In this document: positions 1 to 9,448 of the stretch, piece after piece
Layout: each line of letters begins with the position of its first letter
How positions within the stretch are numbered: position 1 is the stretch's first letter
Assembly (NCBI RefSeq): GCF_014904745.1
Contig: NZ_JACZCS010000023.1
Coordinates: 62,001 to 126,000 of the forward strand
Direction: 5' to 3'
From: Oricola nitratireducens
GTDB taxonomy: Bacteria; Pseudomonadota; Alphaproteobacteria; Rhizobiales; Rhizobiaceae
Length of the DNA: 64,000 bases
Notes under the pieces: model-generated
The model's input: only the letters and a program-made list of their open reading frames with translations
What the model was told of the DNA's origin: nothing
Database searches by the model: none
Translations under genes and position numbers: made by a program

Positions 1-173
1 CATGTTCTGCCTGTCACAAGGTCAATGAAATCACGGCGATCAACCTGCCTTGGGGCGAGCCCGTGACATGCTCGCATTGCCGGGCGCCGTTGGGCGCATG
101 GGATGTCCTGATGGCCGCTGCGACCGGACAGGATGAATCGCCCGAATTGCCCGGAACGCCGGCTCCCGCCTAG
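1..173 (+). CDS. C-terminal fragment of a small CxxC zinc-ribbon-like protein
   Basis: The reading frame is open from base 3 to a TAG at 171-173, so only the last 56 residues are in the window. They carry two cysteine pairs, CSAC near the left edge and CSHC about 25 residues later, in the spacing of a zinc ribbon, followed by a Pro/Glu-rich tail ending in TPAPA. The ATG at base 2 is in another frame and stops within nine codons, so the true start lies upstream. I do not recognise the family. The convergent gene downstream is a c-type cytochrome on the other strand. Metal binding is an inference from the cysteine spacing only. Confidence 0.55.
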   Translation, partial: CSACHKVNEITAINLPWGEPVTCSHCRAPLGAWDVLMAAATGQDESPELPGTPAPA

Positions 174-219
174 GTGGTACAGCCCGGACACCCGTCCGGG
201 CTGCACGCAGCGTGAATGC

Positions 220-633
220 CTATTTGTCCTGGATGCGGTATAGGTAGTAGACTAGCGACGAAACCCGCCCGAGCGTGTTGATCTCGTTTTCGACAGGGTC
301 GGGCGAACCGCTGTCCGTCATGAAGCGATCGCCCCAGACCGGCATGGATATTCCGTGCGCACCGATTTGGCGCTCGGCGTTGCGGCCGTCGATCATTTCC
401 ATCAGGTCCTGGAATGGGAACGTCCCCCCGTTCCTGGCGGTAATCTTCGTCAGATTCGGAACTTTGACGCTCAGATAGGTCGAAACCGGGCCGTCGCCCT
501 TGCCGGAGGCGCCATGACAGGATGCGCAGGCCTGGGTGTACTCGATCTCGCCCGCGGTCATCTGGGCGGACGCGACACCTGGAACGGCAATCGCCGCCAC
601 GGCGACACACGCAAAAAACACGTTGAATTTCAT
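220..633 (-). CDS. Class I c-type cytochrome, periplasmic
   Basis: A 137-residue exported electron carrier. Residues 1-24 form a Sec signal peptide (start MKFNVFF, hydrophobic core, cut after ASA). One haem-binding motif CASCH lies at residues 36-40, and a downstream SMPVWGD segment probably supplies the axial methionine. The start is fixed by an AGGAGG ribosome site five bases upstream; a longer in-frame extension lacks one. It resembles the cytochrome at 6221-6652 (similar length, single N-terminal haem, shared IDGR and MP-WGD segments), so the two look like paralogues. An FNR/FixK-like dyad lies about 117 bases upstream, which suggests low-oxygen induction. The redox partner is unknown. 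Confidence 0.88.
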   Translation of the reverse strand: MKFNVFFACVAVAAIAVPGVASAQMTAGEIEYTQACASCHGASGKGDGPVSTYLSVKVPNLTKITARNGGTFPFQDLMEMIDGRNAERQIGAHGISMPVWGDRFMTDSGSPDPVENEINTLGRVSSLVYYLYRIQDK

Positions 634-749
634 GGGTTTCCTCCTCAAGGCGGTTCGTTGACGCGGCAATCCCGATCCGGAGGCTTCTGCGGGCAAACGG
701 TTGCGAGATTACCTGAGATCAAATGTATGCAGAGGATGGGCGCCAGGCG

Positions 750-763
750 TTGACGTTGATCAA
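750..763 (-). promoter_or_regulatory. FNR/FixK-type box upstream of the cytochrome c gene
   Basis: TTGAC-GTTG-ATCAA matches the FNR/FixK/FnrL consensus TTGAY-N4-RTCAA with both half-sites intact. It sits about 117 bases upstream of the cytochrome start at 633, within the non-coding stretch 634-969. No other gene is seen in that stretch, which also has to hold the promoter of the diguanylate cyclase at 970. The match rests on sequence alone, but two further good boxes precede respiratory-type genes in this window (6138 and 62693). Confidence 0.6.
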
Positions 764-969
764 TAGCGTCGCCGGTACACGCAAATCAGGGGGTGTTTCT
801 TAACCGGAGATTCAGCGGATACGGCTAGATTTTACCTGCCAGACCCTGCCGCCATCCTTGCGGCACCGCATGACGCCGCGTCTGGAATGCCGTATCGGCA
901 GATGTTCCGCCACCGGATCGGGTCCGCCTGCGGCCGTCCGGACGCGCTTCATCCAATGCGGAGTCCTGC

Positions 970-1959
970 ATGCAACCCAGCAATCGCGCGCGCGCCGGGA
1001 GCGCCGCGCCGGTCAATACGGTTTACGACAGGCTGCTTGCGGCGACGCCCGACGATCTCGTCGAGCAGTTGCTGACCTTCCAGGCGATCCTCGACCATTT
1101 TCCGGGTGGCATCTCGGTTATCGACAGCACCCTTCGGCTGGTCGCCTACAACGAGCAATTCAAGTCGATGCACGGCTATCCGGACAGCATGTTCGAGCCG
1201 GATCCGCCGCATCTGGAGGATATCTTCCGCTTCAATGCCGAGCGTGGCGAATACGGGCCGGGCGATGTCGAGGAGATCCTCGCGGAGAGGCTGGCGCTGG
1301 TGCGCAAGCGCGAAGCGCATCACTACGAGCGCTGGCGTTCGAACGGATCGCTGATCGAGGTGCGGGGCGCGCCGCTGGCGGGCGGCGGTTTCGTGACCAC
1401 CTATTTCGACATCACGGAGACGTGGCACAACCAGAACATCATTCACCACATGGCGCATCACGACCAGTTGACCGATCTCGCCAACCGGCGGCTGCTCGGC
1501 GAACGCTTGAACCAGGCGCTGGCGGCGGCGCGCCACGGTACCAAATTCGCGGTCCATTGCCTGGACCTCGACAAGTTCAAGCCGGTCAACGACACCCATG
1601 GTCACGCAGTGGGCGACGAGGTGCTGAAGCTTGTCGCGGAGCGGTTGCGGCGGTTCTCGCGCCAGGGCGACACGGTCGCGCGGATCGGCGGCGACGAATT
1701 CGTGCTCATCCAGGCCGGGATCGGCGGTCGCGGCGACGCGGAGGCGCTCGCCAAGCGCATCGAACTGGAAATGCTGCAACCGTTCACCGTGGACGACGAG
1801 ACGATCCGGATCGGAACGAGCGTCGGGATGGCGCTGGCGCCCGACGACGGCGCCGATGCGGAAACGCTGTTCCAGATCGCCGACGCGGCGCTCTACGAGG
1901 CGAAGAATGCCAAGCACGTGCGGCAGGCGGACGACGGGGCGTGGCTGAAACGTGCTTGA
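970..1959 (+). CDS. PAS-GGDEF diguanylate cyclase
   Basis: A 329-residue soluble protein predicted to make cyclic-di-GMP from two GTP. Residues about 35-150 form a PAS-type sensor domain, and residues about 160-320 form a GGDEF domain with an intact GGDEF active-site motif at 240-244. An RxxD inhibitory site (R231, D234) lies five residues ahead of it, so product inhibition is expected. There is no membrane segment or signal peptide, so sensing should be cytoplasmic. A GGAG ribosome site precedes the ATG. The ligand of the PAS domain cannot be read from the sequence. Confidence 0.9.
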   Translation: MQPSNRARAGSAAPVNTVYDRLLAATPDDLVEQLLTFQAILDHFPGGISVIDSTLRLVAYNEQFKSMHGYPDSMFEPDPPHLEDIFRFNAERGEYGPGDVEEILAERLALVRKREAHHYERWRSNGSLIEVRGAPLAGGGFVTTYFDITETWHNQNIIHHMAHHDQLTDLANRRLLGERLNQALAAARHGTKFAVHCLDLDKFKPVNDTHGHAVGDEVLKLVAERLRRFSRQGDTVARIGGDEFVLIQAGIGGRGDAEALAKRIELEMLQPFTVDDETIRIGTSVGMALAPDDGADAETLFQIADAALYEAKNAKHVRQADDGAWLKRA

Positions 1960-2016
1960 TGCGGTGTAGCGCCGCCGGATCTTTCCCATGCGAACCGACC
2001 GTGACATTGTGACGGC

Positions 2017-2397
2017 ATGAAAGCCTCGCGCAGATTGCAGCCGGCCGGCGCCGTTTTCGGCATGGCCCTTATGCTGTCGATGGCGGCCGCGCAGGCCGGT
2101 GAAAGCCAATGCGAACGGCCGGAACTCGCCTGGGAACATTGGCGTGACGATGTGATCGCCCGCAATGCGGGGATCCGCTATTTCGAACTTCTGGGCGAGG
2201 GGCGCGACGCACTTCTGCGCGCCTATTCCTGCGACGGCGAGAGCGACACATGCCCGCCCGACCGCGTCATGGTCATGCATTGCAGCGGCAATGCGAATGT
2301 TCTCGTCGCGTTTGTAAAAGGCGGCTGCGTCACGATGGCGGAGGACATGGCGATCGAGGATTATCTCGGTTTCGTGGGCGGCGGCGAACCCTGCTGA
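2017..2397 (+). CDS. Small exported cysteine-containing hypothetical protein
   Basis: A 126-residue protein with a Sec-type leader (positive MKASRR start, hydrophobic stretch to about residue 27, cut near AQA-GE). The mature part has six cysteines, including the C-terminal residue, which suggests disulfides in the periplasm. No family is recognised. It lies between the PAS-GGDEF cyclase and another exported protein on the same strand with short gaps, so co-transcription is possible but not shown. Confidence 0.6.
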   Translation: MKASRRLQPAGAVFGMALMLSMAAAQAGESQCERPELAWEHWRDDVIARNAGIRYFELLGEGRDALLRAYSCDGESDTCPPDRVMVMHCSGNANVLVAFVKGGCVTMAEDMAIEDYLGFVGGGEPC

Positions 2398-2482
2398 AGC
2401 GCATCTTGCGGCGGTTTGGCCTTGGCTGAGCCCGCCCATTGGCGCACACTTCCCGACCTGACCCAACGGAAAATTTGCGCCC

Positions 2483-3205
2483 ATGATCGCCAGGCCGAAG
2501 ATCACCATCGCGTACCTGTCCGGCATTTTCTGCCAGCTTGCCGCCAGCGCCGTCGCGCCGGCCGAAGCGGGGGAAGCATCCGCGCCGTCCTTTCGCTGCA
2601 GCGGAACCGACGCGGTCATCCGTCTCGAGGCGCCGGCCAATACGGACTGGATCTGCGAGGGTGCGGCTGCCGCGATCGATTTCCTCGGCGCGATTGGCGT
2701 GCCGCAACGCGCAACGGTCGAGATCAACATCGTGGAAACGCTGCCGTCCGGTCTGCGCGATGCCGTCGGCTGTTATGACTGGCTCCATGGCGACATCCAT
2801 GTCCTCGGGAGCGACCGGTGCATCCGCGATACCGAAGCGCCGCAGGCCTTCAGGGTCCCGAACGACGCGGGCATTTACAGGAGTTACGTTGCGCACGAGG
2901 TGGCGCATGCGCTGGCGGCGGGGAGTTTCGGTTTTGCGCATCCATCCGCCGCCGCCCAGGAATATATCGCGGGCGTGGTGCAGATTTCGGTCCTGGAGCC
3001 GGGCCAGCGATCCGAGATCCTGAGCCGGTTTCCCGGCGATGGTTACGACGGCGCGGTGGAAATCAACTTCCTGAGCTATCAACTCGATCCCGGACGATTC
3101 GCCGTCGAGGCATACCGGCATTTCATGAAGCAGGAAGATGGCGGCGCGTTTGTCGAACGGCTTCTTTCCGGCGACATAAGGCTGAAGGACCAGCCGACCT
3201 ACTGA
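2483..3205 (+). CDS. Exported putative zinc metallopeptidase-like protein (HEVAH)
   Basis: A 240-residue protein with an N-terminal hydrophobic leader (residues about 6-29). A zinc-peptidase type HExxH motif, HEVAH, lies at residues 138-142, and a glutamate at 160, 18 residues after the second His, fits a gluzincin third ligand. Four cysteines are spread through the first half of the mature part. The family resembles proteins catalogued as a domain of unknown function (possibly DUF6639; recalled, not searched). It would act in the periplasm or outside the cell. Substrate is unknown, and hydrolase activity is inferred from the motif only. Confidence 0.6.
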   Translation: MIARPKITIAYLSGIFCQLAASAVAPAEAGEASAPSFRCSGTDAVIRLEAPANTDWICEGAAAAIDFLGAIGVPQRATVEINIVETLPSGLRDAVGCYDWLHGDIHVLGSDRCIRDTEAPQAFRVPNDAGIYRSYVAHEVAHALAAGSFGFAHPSAAAQEYIAGVVQISVLEPGQRSEILSRFPGDGYDGAVEINFLSYQLDPGRFAVEAYRHFMKQEDGGAFVERLLSGDIRLKDQPTY

Positions 3206-3233
3206 GACAGTGGATGCCCGCTTTACGCGGTCT

Positions 3234-3932
3234 TCAGAACTTTTCCACCCATGGCCGGAGCGTCAGTTCCTCCGACCATGCGGAACGGTCCTGTCTGACC
3301 AGGGCGAGGTAGCTTTCGGCGATGGCGTCCGGATCGAGCATCGAGTCGGGCCGGTCCGGCGGCTCGACGCGGCCGGGAATGCGGATGGCGCCGTCGATAT
3401 TGATCCACGCCACGTGGATGCCCTGCGGATGCAGTTCGCGCGACATCGACTGCGCTAGGCCGCGCTGGGCGAACTTGCCCATGGCGAAGGGCGCCGATTG
3501 CGGAAATCCCTTCGCGCCCGCCGAAGCGCCGGTGAACAGGATCGTGCCGAGAACGCCGTTTTCCGGGGGCTGCGCCAGCATCTTGCGGGCCGCCGCCTGG
3601 CCGACCAGGAAGGCGCCGAATGCCGTGACCTGGATGGCATGGTTGACCGCGTCCGGGTCAAGCTCGACCAGCGGGCCGCGCTGGCGCGCCGAGGGGTTGT
3701 AGATCGCGACGCGCAGCGGGCCGCCGATGGCGGCGAACAGCTTGTCGACGTCGGCGGGTTTCGATGCGTCGCAGGCGATCCGCTCGGCGCCGGTTTCGCC
3801 GGCGAGCGCGGCGATCTTGCCGATGTCGCGCGCGGCGAGCACAAGCGCGTAGCCTTCCTTGTGGAGGCGGCGGGCCAGCGAGGCCGACAGGCCGTCTCCG
3901 ACGCCGACAACGAGAGCGATTGGTTTGGTCAT
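3234..3932 (-). CDS. SDR-family NAD(P)-binding protein lacking the catalytic Tyr
   Basis: A 232-residue Rossmann-fold protein of the short-chain dehydrogenase/reductase family. The nucleotide-binding loop GVGDGLSASLA is at residues 10-20, and a TGASAG strand supplies the usual serine (S137). Where classical SDRs have YxxxK, this protein reads F149-A-M-G-K153, so the general acid tyrosine is missing while the lysine is kept. I chose the ATG at 3932 because AAGGTGAT lies just upstream; an 18-residue longer version has no support. It is convergent with the HEVAH gene. It may be an atypical reductase or a non-catalytic binding protein; the substrate is unknown. Confidence 0.75.
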   Translation of the reverse strand: MTKPIALVVGVGDGLSASLARRLHKEGYALVLAARDIGKIAALAGETGAERIACDASKPADVDKLFAAIGGPLRVAIYNPSARQRGPLVELDPDAVNHAIQVTAFGAFLVGQAAARKMLAQPPENGVLGTILFTGASAGAKGFPQSAPFAMGKFAQRGLAQSMSRELHPQGIHVAWINIDGAIRIPGRVEPPDRPDSMLDPDAIAESYLALVRQDRSAWSEELTLRPWVEKF

Positions 3933-4090
3933 TGCGCTATCACCTTGCGAGCAGGATTGGCCGGGCAAGGGGCGATAAAACGCCATATGCGCCGCTCACG
4001 CAAATAACAGGCAGGATAACCGGTTCTTCCCGATCAACATGTGGCATCGCCTGTCAGGGAGGAGCCGGGCAAACTCGCGCGGCCGACGGG

Positions 4091-5893
4091 TTACGCGCTT
4101 TCGCGGTGAAGGCGCACTTCCTCGAGGAAGGTGTCGGCGAATTTTTCCAGCTTGGATGCGCCGACGCCGTGGAGTTCGGCGAAATCGGCGTGGTTTGCCG
4201 GCTGGCGTTTCGCCATGTCGATCAGCGTCTTGTCGGAGAAGATGACATAGGCCGGGACCGAGCGTTCGCGCGCCAGAACGGTGCGCCGCGCCTTCAGGCG
4301 TTCGAGGAGTGCTTGCGGGACATCGGCGTCCAGCTCGATCGCGGCGCCCGAGCGCGCCTTCCTGCCGGCGGGACGGATCATGTCCGGCCGGTAGCGGAAC
4401 TCGCATTTGCGTTCGAGCAGGTCGTGGCCCTTGGGCGAAATCGAGATGCCGCCATAGCCGGCGACGTCGATCACCAGATAGCCGCCGCCGACGAGCTGGC
4501 GGACCAGCGACTGCCAGACATTGCGGGGCTGGTTGCGGCCGGCCGCGAAGACCGGCAACCGGTCATGGCCGAGCGACTGCGCCTTCGGGTTGGCCTTGCC
4601 GAGCAGCAGGTCGACGAGATGCGTCGCGCCGAAGCGCTCCCCGGTCATCTGCGCGGCGAGCAGGATCTTGCGCGCATCCTCGCCGCCGTCGACGGTCTCG
4701 GCCGGATTGATGCAGACATCGCAATTGCCGCAGGGCCCGGTCGTCTCGCCGAAATAGGACAAGAGGCTCTGGCGGCGGCATTCCGGCGCCTCGCAATAGG
4801 CGACCAGCGAGTCGAGGCGCTTGTGTTCGCGGCGGCGGCGCTCCTCGTCGCCATTCTCGCCGTCGATGAAGCGGCGGCGCATCGAGATGTCCTGCAGGCC
4901 GAAGACCATATGGGCGTCGGCGGGCATGCCGTCGCGCCCGGCGCGGCCGATTTCCTGGTAATAGGCGTCGAGCGAGCCGGGCAGGTCGGCATGGAACACG
5001 AAGCGCACGTCCGGCTTGTCGATGCCCATGCCGAAGGCGATCGTGGCGCAGACGATGACGCCGGTTTCCGTCATGAAGAGGTTTTGCGCATCGGATCTCT
5101 GCTCGGGCGAAAGCCCCGCGTGATAGGGCACGGCGCGGTAGCCATTGTCCGACAGGAAGGCGGCCAGTTCCTCGCTGCTCTTGCGCGAAAGGGCATAGAC
5201 GATGCCGCTTTGCGACGGGCGGCCCTCGAGGAAGGCGAGGAGCTGCTTTTTCGTGTTCGCCTTGGGCTCGACGGTCAGGCTGATATTGGGGCGGTCGAAG
5301 CCGGCGACATATTGCTCGGCATCGCCGGCGAAGAGCTTCTCGACGATGTCGCGGCGCGTCGCCTCGTCGGCGGTGGCGGTGACCGCGCCGATCGGCACAC
5401 CGGGAAAGGCCGTCCTCAGTTCCTGCAGCATGTCGTATTCCGGCCGGAAGGACGCGCCCCATTGCGAGATGCAATGCGCCTCGTCGATGGCGATCAGGCT
5501 GACGCCGGTCTTTTGCAGCGCCGCGATCATGCGGCCGGTCATCAGCCGCTCGGGCGCAAGGTAGAGGATGCGCACCTGTCCGGAAGCGACGCGGCGCCAG
5601 ATCGCGACATTTTCCTCGCGGCCGGCGGACGAGTTGATGGTCTCCGCGGCGACGCCGGCGAGCTTGAGGGCCGCGACCTGGTCCTGCATCAGCGCGACCA
5701 GCGGCGAGACGACCACGGCCAGACCGCCCTTGACCAGCGCGGGAACCTGGTAGCACAGCGACTTGCCGGCGCCCGTCGGCATGACGGCGAGCACGTTGCG
5801 GTCCGCCAGCAGGATATCGACGATGCGCTCCTGGCCCGGCCTGAAATCGTCGAAACCGAAAACGTCTTTCAGAACGGCGTGTTTGCTGGACAT
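4091..5893 (-). CDS. recQ: ATP-dependent DNA helicase RecQ
   Basis: A 600-residue 3'-5' DNA helicase used in recombination and replication-fork repair. It has Walker A TGAGKS at residues 40-45, the DEAH box at 137-140 followed by the RecQ-typical CISQW, the helicase C domain, a four-cysteine zinc site (the CEAPEC and CGNCDVC segments near 370-397), a winged-helix region and a C-terminal HRDC domain. The length is normal for the family. I used the ATG at 5893; a 14-residue extension is possible and neither start has a strong ribosome site. It appears to be monocistronic. Confidence 0.95.
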   Translation of the reverse strand: MSSKHAVLKDVFGFDDFRPGQERIVDILLADRNVLAVMPTGAGKSLCYQVPALVKGGLAVVVSPLVALMQDQVAALKLAGVAAETINSSAGREENVAIWRRVASGQVRILYLAPERLMTGRMIAALQKTGVSLIAIDEAHCISQWGASFRPEYDMLQELRTAFPGVPIGAVTATADEATRRDIVEKLFAGDAEQYVAGFDRPNISLTVEPKANTKKQLLAFLEGRPSQSGIVYALSRKSSEELAAFLSDNGYRAVPYHAGLSPEQRSDAQNLFMTETGVIVCATIAFGMGIDKPDVRFVFHADLPGSLDAYYQEIGRAGRDGMPADAHMVFGLQDISMRRRFIDGENGDEERRRREHKRLDSLVAYCEAPECRRQSLLSYFGETTGPCGNCDVCINPAETVDGGEDARKILLAAQMTGERFGATHLVDLLLGKANPKAQSLGHDRLPVFAAGRNQPRNVWQSLVRQLVGGGYLVIDVAGYGGISISPKGHDLLERKCEFRYRPDMIRPAGRKARSGAAIELDADVPQALLERLKARRTVLARERSVPAYVIFSDKTLIDMAKRQPANHADFAELHGVGASKLEKFADTFLEEVRLHRESA

Positions 5894-6137
5894 CGGGGCT
5901 CGACTGCCGGGCGAGGGCGCGTTGCGGGGAATCACGGGTGAATGCGCCCAGCATTAGGCATGCCGGCGGGGCGGCGCAATCGCGGCGGGGCAATTAGGCG
6001 TGGATGGCTGTTGGCGGGCCGGAAAATCGGCGATGGCGGGACTGACGTGAACCATGCCGTTTGATCGGGGATCCCTAACCCGGTGGCGCGGTCATCGCGT
6101 CCATGTCGCCCTGGTTCGTGAGTGCCGGATTTCCGTA

Positions 6138-6151
6138 TTGATGGAAATCAA
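6138..6151 (+). promoter_or_regulatory. FNR/FixK box upstream of the second cytochrome c
   Basis: TTGAT-GGAA-ATCAA is a perfect match to the FNR/FixK consensus TTGAT-N4-ATCAA. It is centred about 77 bases upstream of the start at 6221, a distance compatible with activation near -40 of a promoter with a short leader. The region 5894-6220 around it holds no gene I can support and must also contain the recQ promoter. Confidence 0.72.
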
Positions 6152-6220
6152 TGAAGGTGGGAACGGCAAAAATCATAATGAATTGTCCATCAGCTTTTGG
6201 GTGGAATGAAGGAGGAGTTC

Positions 6221-6652
6221 ATGACGGCACGAATTGGGAAATATCTGGTCGCGGCATTGGTTGGCGGCGCCGGAGTAATTGGGCTTGCGGGTCCGAGCGC
6301 CGCGGCCGACGATATGGCAATGGGGAAACAGCTTTACACTGAGGCATGTGCCGTCTGCCACGGGGCCGACGGCAGGGGGCACGGCGAATTCGCCGACGAA
6401 CTGAAAGTTCCTCCGTCCGACCTGACGAAGCTGCTCAAGGACAATGGCGACGTATATCCCTTCGTGAAAGTCTACCACATTATTGACGGCCGTTCCGGCA
6501 CCCGCGGTCATGGCGACAGCAAGATGCCGATATGGGGCGATGTCTTCTCGCGCGAGGCTACCGGCGGCACGCAGCCGTTCAGCGCGGAACTTCTGGTGCG
6601 GGCGCGCATGGTCGCGCTGGTCGATTACATCGAATCCATCCAGGAAAAGTGA
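6221..6652 (+). CDS. Class I c-type cytochrome, periplasmic (paralogue)
   Basis: A 143-residue exported cytochrome with a Sec leader to about residue 29 (cut after AAA), one haem site CAVCH at residues 43-47 and a KMPIWGD segment that probably carries the axial Met. The ATG at 6221 is preceded by GGAGGAG; an upstream in-frame ATG lacks this. It shares layout and the IDGR and MP-WGD segments with the cytochrome at 220-633. A perfect FNR/FixK box about 70 bases upstream suggests induction under low oxygen, and a strong hairpin right after the stop points to a single-gene transcript. The electron donor and acceptor are not visible. Confidence 0.9.
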   Translation: MTARIGKYLVAALVGGAGVIGLAGPSAAADDMAMGKQLYTEACAVCHGADGRGHGEFADELKVPPSDLTKLLKDNGDVYPFVKVYHIIDGRSGTRGHGDSKMPIWGDVFSREATGGTQPFSAELLVRARMVALVDYIESIQEK

Positions 6653-6660
6653 ATGCAAAG

Positions 6661-6690
6661 CACATCAGGGCGTGTCGGCGCCCTGATGTG
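6661..6690 (+). terminator. Hairpin terminator of the cytochrome c gene
   Basis: A perfect 12-base-pair stem (CACATCAGGGCG with CGCCCTGATGTG) around a six-base loop starts eight bases after the cytochrome stop. The following bases are only moderately T-rich, so it may end transcription or mainly protect the 3' end. Confidence 0.7.
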
Positions 6691-6784
6691 TGAGCCTCTT
6701 CACGTCCAGTTCGACAGATCGCAGCAATCCCTTCCCGGATCCGGGAACGGGCCGATCAAGGCTGAATGTGGCGGGATTTCTGGA

Positions 6785-6859
6785 TGGTGCTGCCGGAGAG
6801 ATTCGAACTCTCGGCCTCTCCCTTACCAAGGGAGTGCTCTACCCCTGAGCTACGGCAGC
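6785..6859 (-). tRNA. tRNA-Thr (anticodon GGU)
   Basis: The minus strand folds as a full tRNA of 75 bases with encoded CCA. The acceptor stem is GCTGCCG paired with CGGCAGC, discriminator A. The D arm contains the AGCTCAGGGGTAGAGC segment, the anticodon stem is CTCCC/GGGAG with loop TTGGTAA giving anticodon GGT, and the T arm is GAGAG-TTCGAAT-CTCTC. The anticodon reads ACC and ACU threonine codons. It stands alone, downstream of the convergent cytochrome terminator. Confidence 0.97.
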
Positions 6860-6975
6860 GTCGTCCGGGAAACGTGAGCGGCTTCTGCCACAAGCAAATT
6901 GCGAGTGCAAGGCGTAATCAGCGGCAATTCGGCGGTGCCTTTGCACAGGCGCGGAAATGCGCCATATCCATCGTC

Positions 6976-7158
6976 ATGACAACGAAATCGCCCGAAGACC
7001 GGCGCAAGGAGCGTCTGGCGCAGCAGTTGCGCGCCAATCTGGCGCGCCGCAAGGCGCAGGCGCGCGCCAAGCGGGCCGGCGAGGCCGACGAGCGGCCGGA
7101 AGGGCTGGGGGCGGCCGGGAAGGACGCATCCGATCCGGACGGGAATGACGACGGCTAG
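6976..7158 (+). CDS. Small basic conserved hypothetical protein
   Basis: A 60-residue Arg/Ala/Lys-rich peptide with the amphipathic segment EDRRKERLAQQLRANLARRK near its start and an acidic Asp/Gly tail. The reading frame also runs back through the tRNA gene, so the internal ATG at 6976 is the only sensible start. Small proteins of this type often sit just upstream of murA in rhizobia (recalled, not searched). No function is known, and there is no membrane segment or cysteine. Confidence 0.6.
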   Translation: MTTKSPEDRRKERLAQQLRANLARRKAQARAKRAGEADERPEGLGAAGKDASDPDGNDDG

Positions 7159-7192
7159 AGCCGCGGCCTTGCGGGTCTGGAATCTTGCGGGT

Positions 7193-7354
7193 CTAGAATA
7201 CGGCCAGGTATTTCAGCAGCGACACGATGCCGATGATGATGACGATGACCTGCGCGATCTGGCGGGCTTTCGCATCGAGCGGCAGGCGCTGGATGAGGTA
7301 GAGCACCAGCACGATGACGAGAAAGGTGATCAGGATTCCGATGATTATGGACAT
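7193..7354 (-). CDS. 53-residue membrane protein (Thivi_2564-like)
   Basis: A tiny protein with two hydrophobic helices (residues about 2-20 and 33-50) joined by a short polar segment, QRLPLDAKARQIAQ. The pattern resembles the Thivi_2564 family of small membrane proteins, of unknown role (family assignment recalled from memory). The ATG at 7354 directly starts the first helix; the longer in-frame version adds a cysteine-rich stretch with no support. It is convergent with the small basic protein at 6976. Confidence 0.65.
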   Translation of the reverse strand: MSIIIGILITFLVIVLVLYLIQRLPLDAKARQIAQVIVIIIGIVSLLKYLAVF

Positions 7355-7473
7355 GGCGCTTTCTTCCTGCCGGCGCGATTGTCCGGCGTGGTTCGGGTGG
7401 AACTGTCGAGAGGTATAATGGTTGAGGCGGACAGGGGTTCCCTCCTTCTCCCGCTCTGGGCAGCCGGCTTGCC

Positions 7474-7502
7474 TTGAACATAACATAACCATGCGTTAAA
7501 CG
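7474..7502 (+). promoter_or_regulatory. Candidate murA promoter with overlapping CtrA-like half-sites
   Basis: TTGAAC (7474-7479) and TAAACG (7497-7502) are spaced by 17 bases, a possible sigma-70 promoter 80 bases ahead of murA. ATAA-N7-TTAA at 7485-7499 overlaps it and differs by one base from the CtrA consensus TTAA-N7-TTAA. This is a sequence match only. Confidence 0.3.
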
Positions 7503-7580
7503 CTCGCGACCGCAATTTCGGCCGCCGCGACAATTTCGCGGACGAAGAGAGGCCCGCCCGAGAGGCCGGGGACAGCATAT

Positions 7581-8870
<1,290 letters not shown>

Positions 8871-8986
8871 CCGCCGGTCCGGTACAAAACTGCCTCCCTG
8901 GTCCGGTTGCGTTGCAGCATGGAAAGCCGTATCAGCACAGCTGAATGGCGGTCATGCCCGCCCGCAAAACCCAGGTACCGAGGACG

Positions 8987-9430
8987 ATGGACCGGCTCAA
9001 ACTGATGGCCCTGGACGCCGAAGACCTCGCCGTGATCTCGGCGCAGGCGCAGGATGCCGTGACCAGACCGGACGCGATCGACTACCGGTCGCGCGAAAAA
9101 CGCTTCACGCTCGTCATCAACCGTTTTGCCTGGGATGCCGCGGGCAAGAAATCGCGCGACGGCAACAGCTATGAACGCCGCCAGGCGGTTCTCTCGTTCG
9201 CGCGCGTCCTCAAGGTGCGCACCAGCGGCGTGCGCCAGGGCGATTCCGACCAGGTGCTGTCGCTTCTGGCGGTGCGCTTCGCCGAAACCGATGCGCCGGC
9301 GGGCACGATCGAGCTGGTCTTCGCCGACGGGCCGTTGATCCATCTCGACGTCGAATGCGTGGAAGCGCAGCTGGAAGACCTCGGCGGCGCGTGGGAAACC
9401 CGCTTCAAGCCGCGCCATCCCGTCAACTGA
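8987..9430 (+). CDS. DUF2948 family protein
   Basis: A 147-residue soluble protein of the DUF2948 family, which is found next to hisD in many alphaproteobacteria. The hallmark start LKLMALDAEDLAVISAQAQD is present, so I placed the start at the ATG at 8987 behind GAGG rather than 14 codons earlier. No catalytic motif, signal or membrane segment is seen. The function is unknown; its location between murA and hisD is a conserved context rather than a clue to activity. Confidence 0.85.
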   Translation: MDRLKLMALDAEDLAVISAQAQDAVTRPDAIDYRSREKRFTLVINRFAWDAAGKKSRDGNSYERRQAVLSFARVLKVRTSGVRQGDSDQVLSLLAVRFAETDAPAGTIELVFADGPLIHLDVECVEAQLEDLGGAWETRFKPRHPVN

Positions 9431-9448
9431 TCCGGGTGGAGACCTGAT

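Noticed and set aside
949-2730. Minus-strand frame of 593 codons across the GGDEF gene
   Set aside because: It is antisense to a clear diguanylate cyclase and two exported proteins, with no recognisable domain.
3764-5941. Long plus-strand open frame of 725 codons opposite recQ
   Set aside because: It is the mirror of recQ in GC-rich DNA; composition is low-complexity and no family motif is visible, while the minus strand encodes a complete RecQ.
6766-6975. N-terminal extension of the small basic protein at 6976
   Set aside because: This extension would run through the tRNA-Thr gene.
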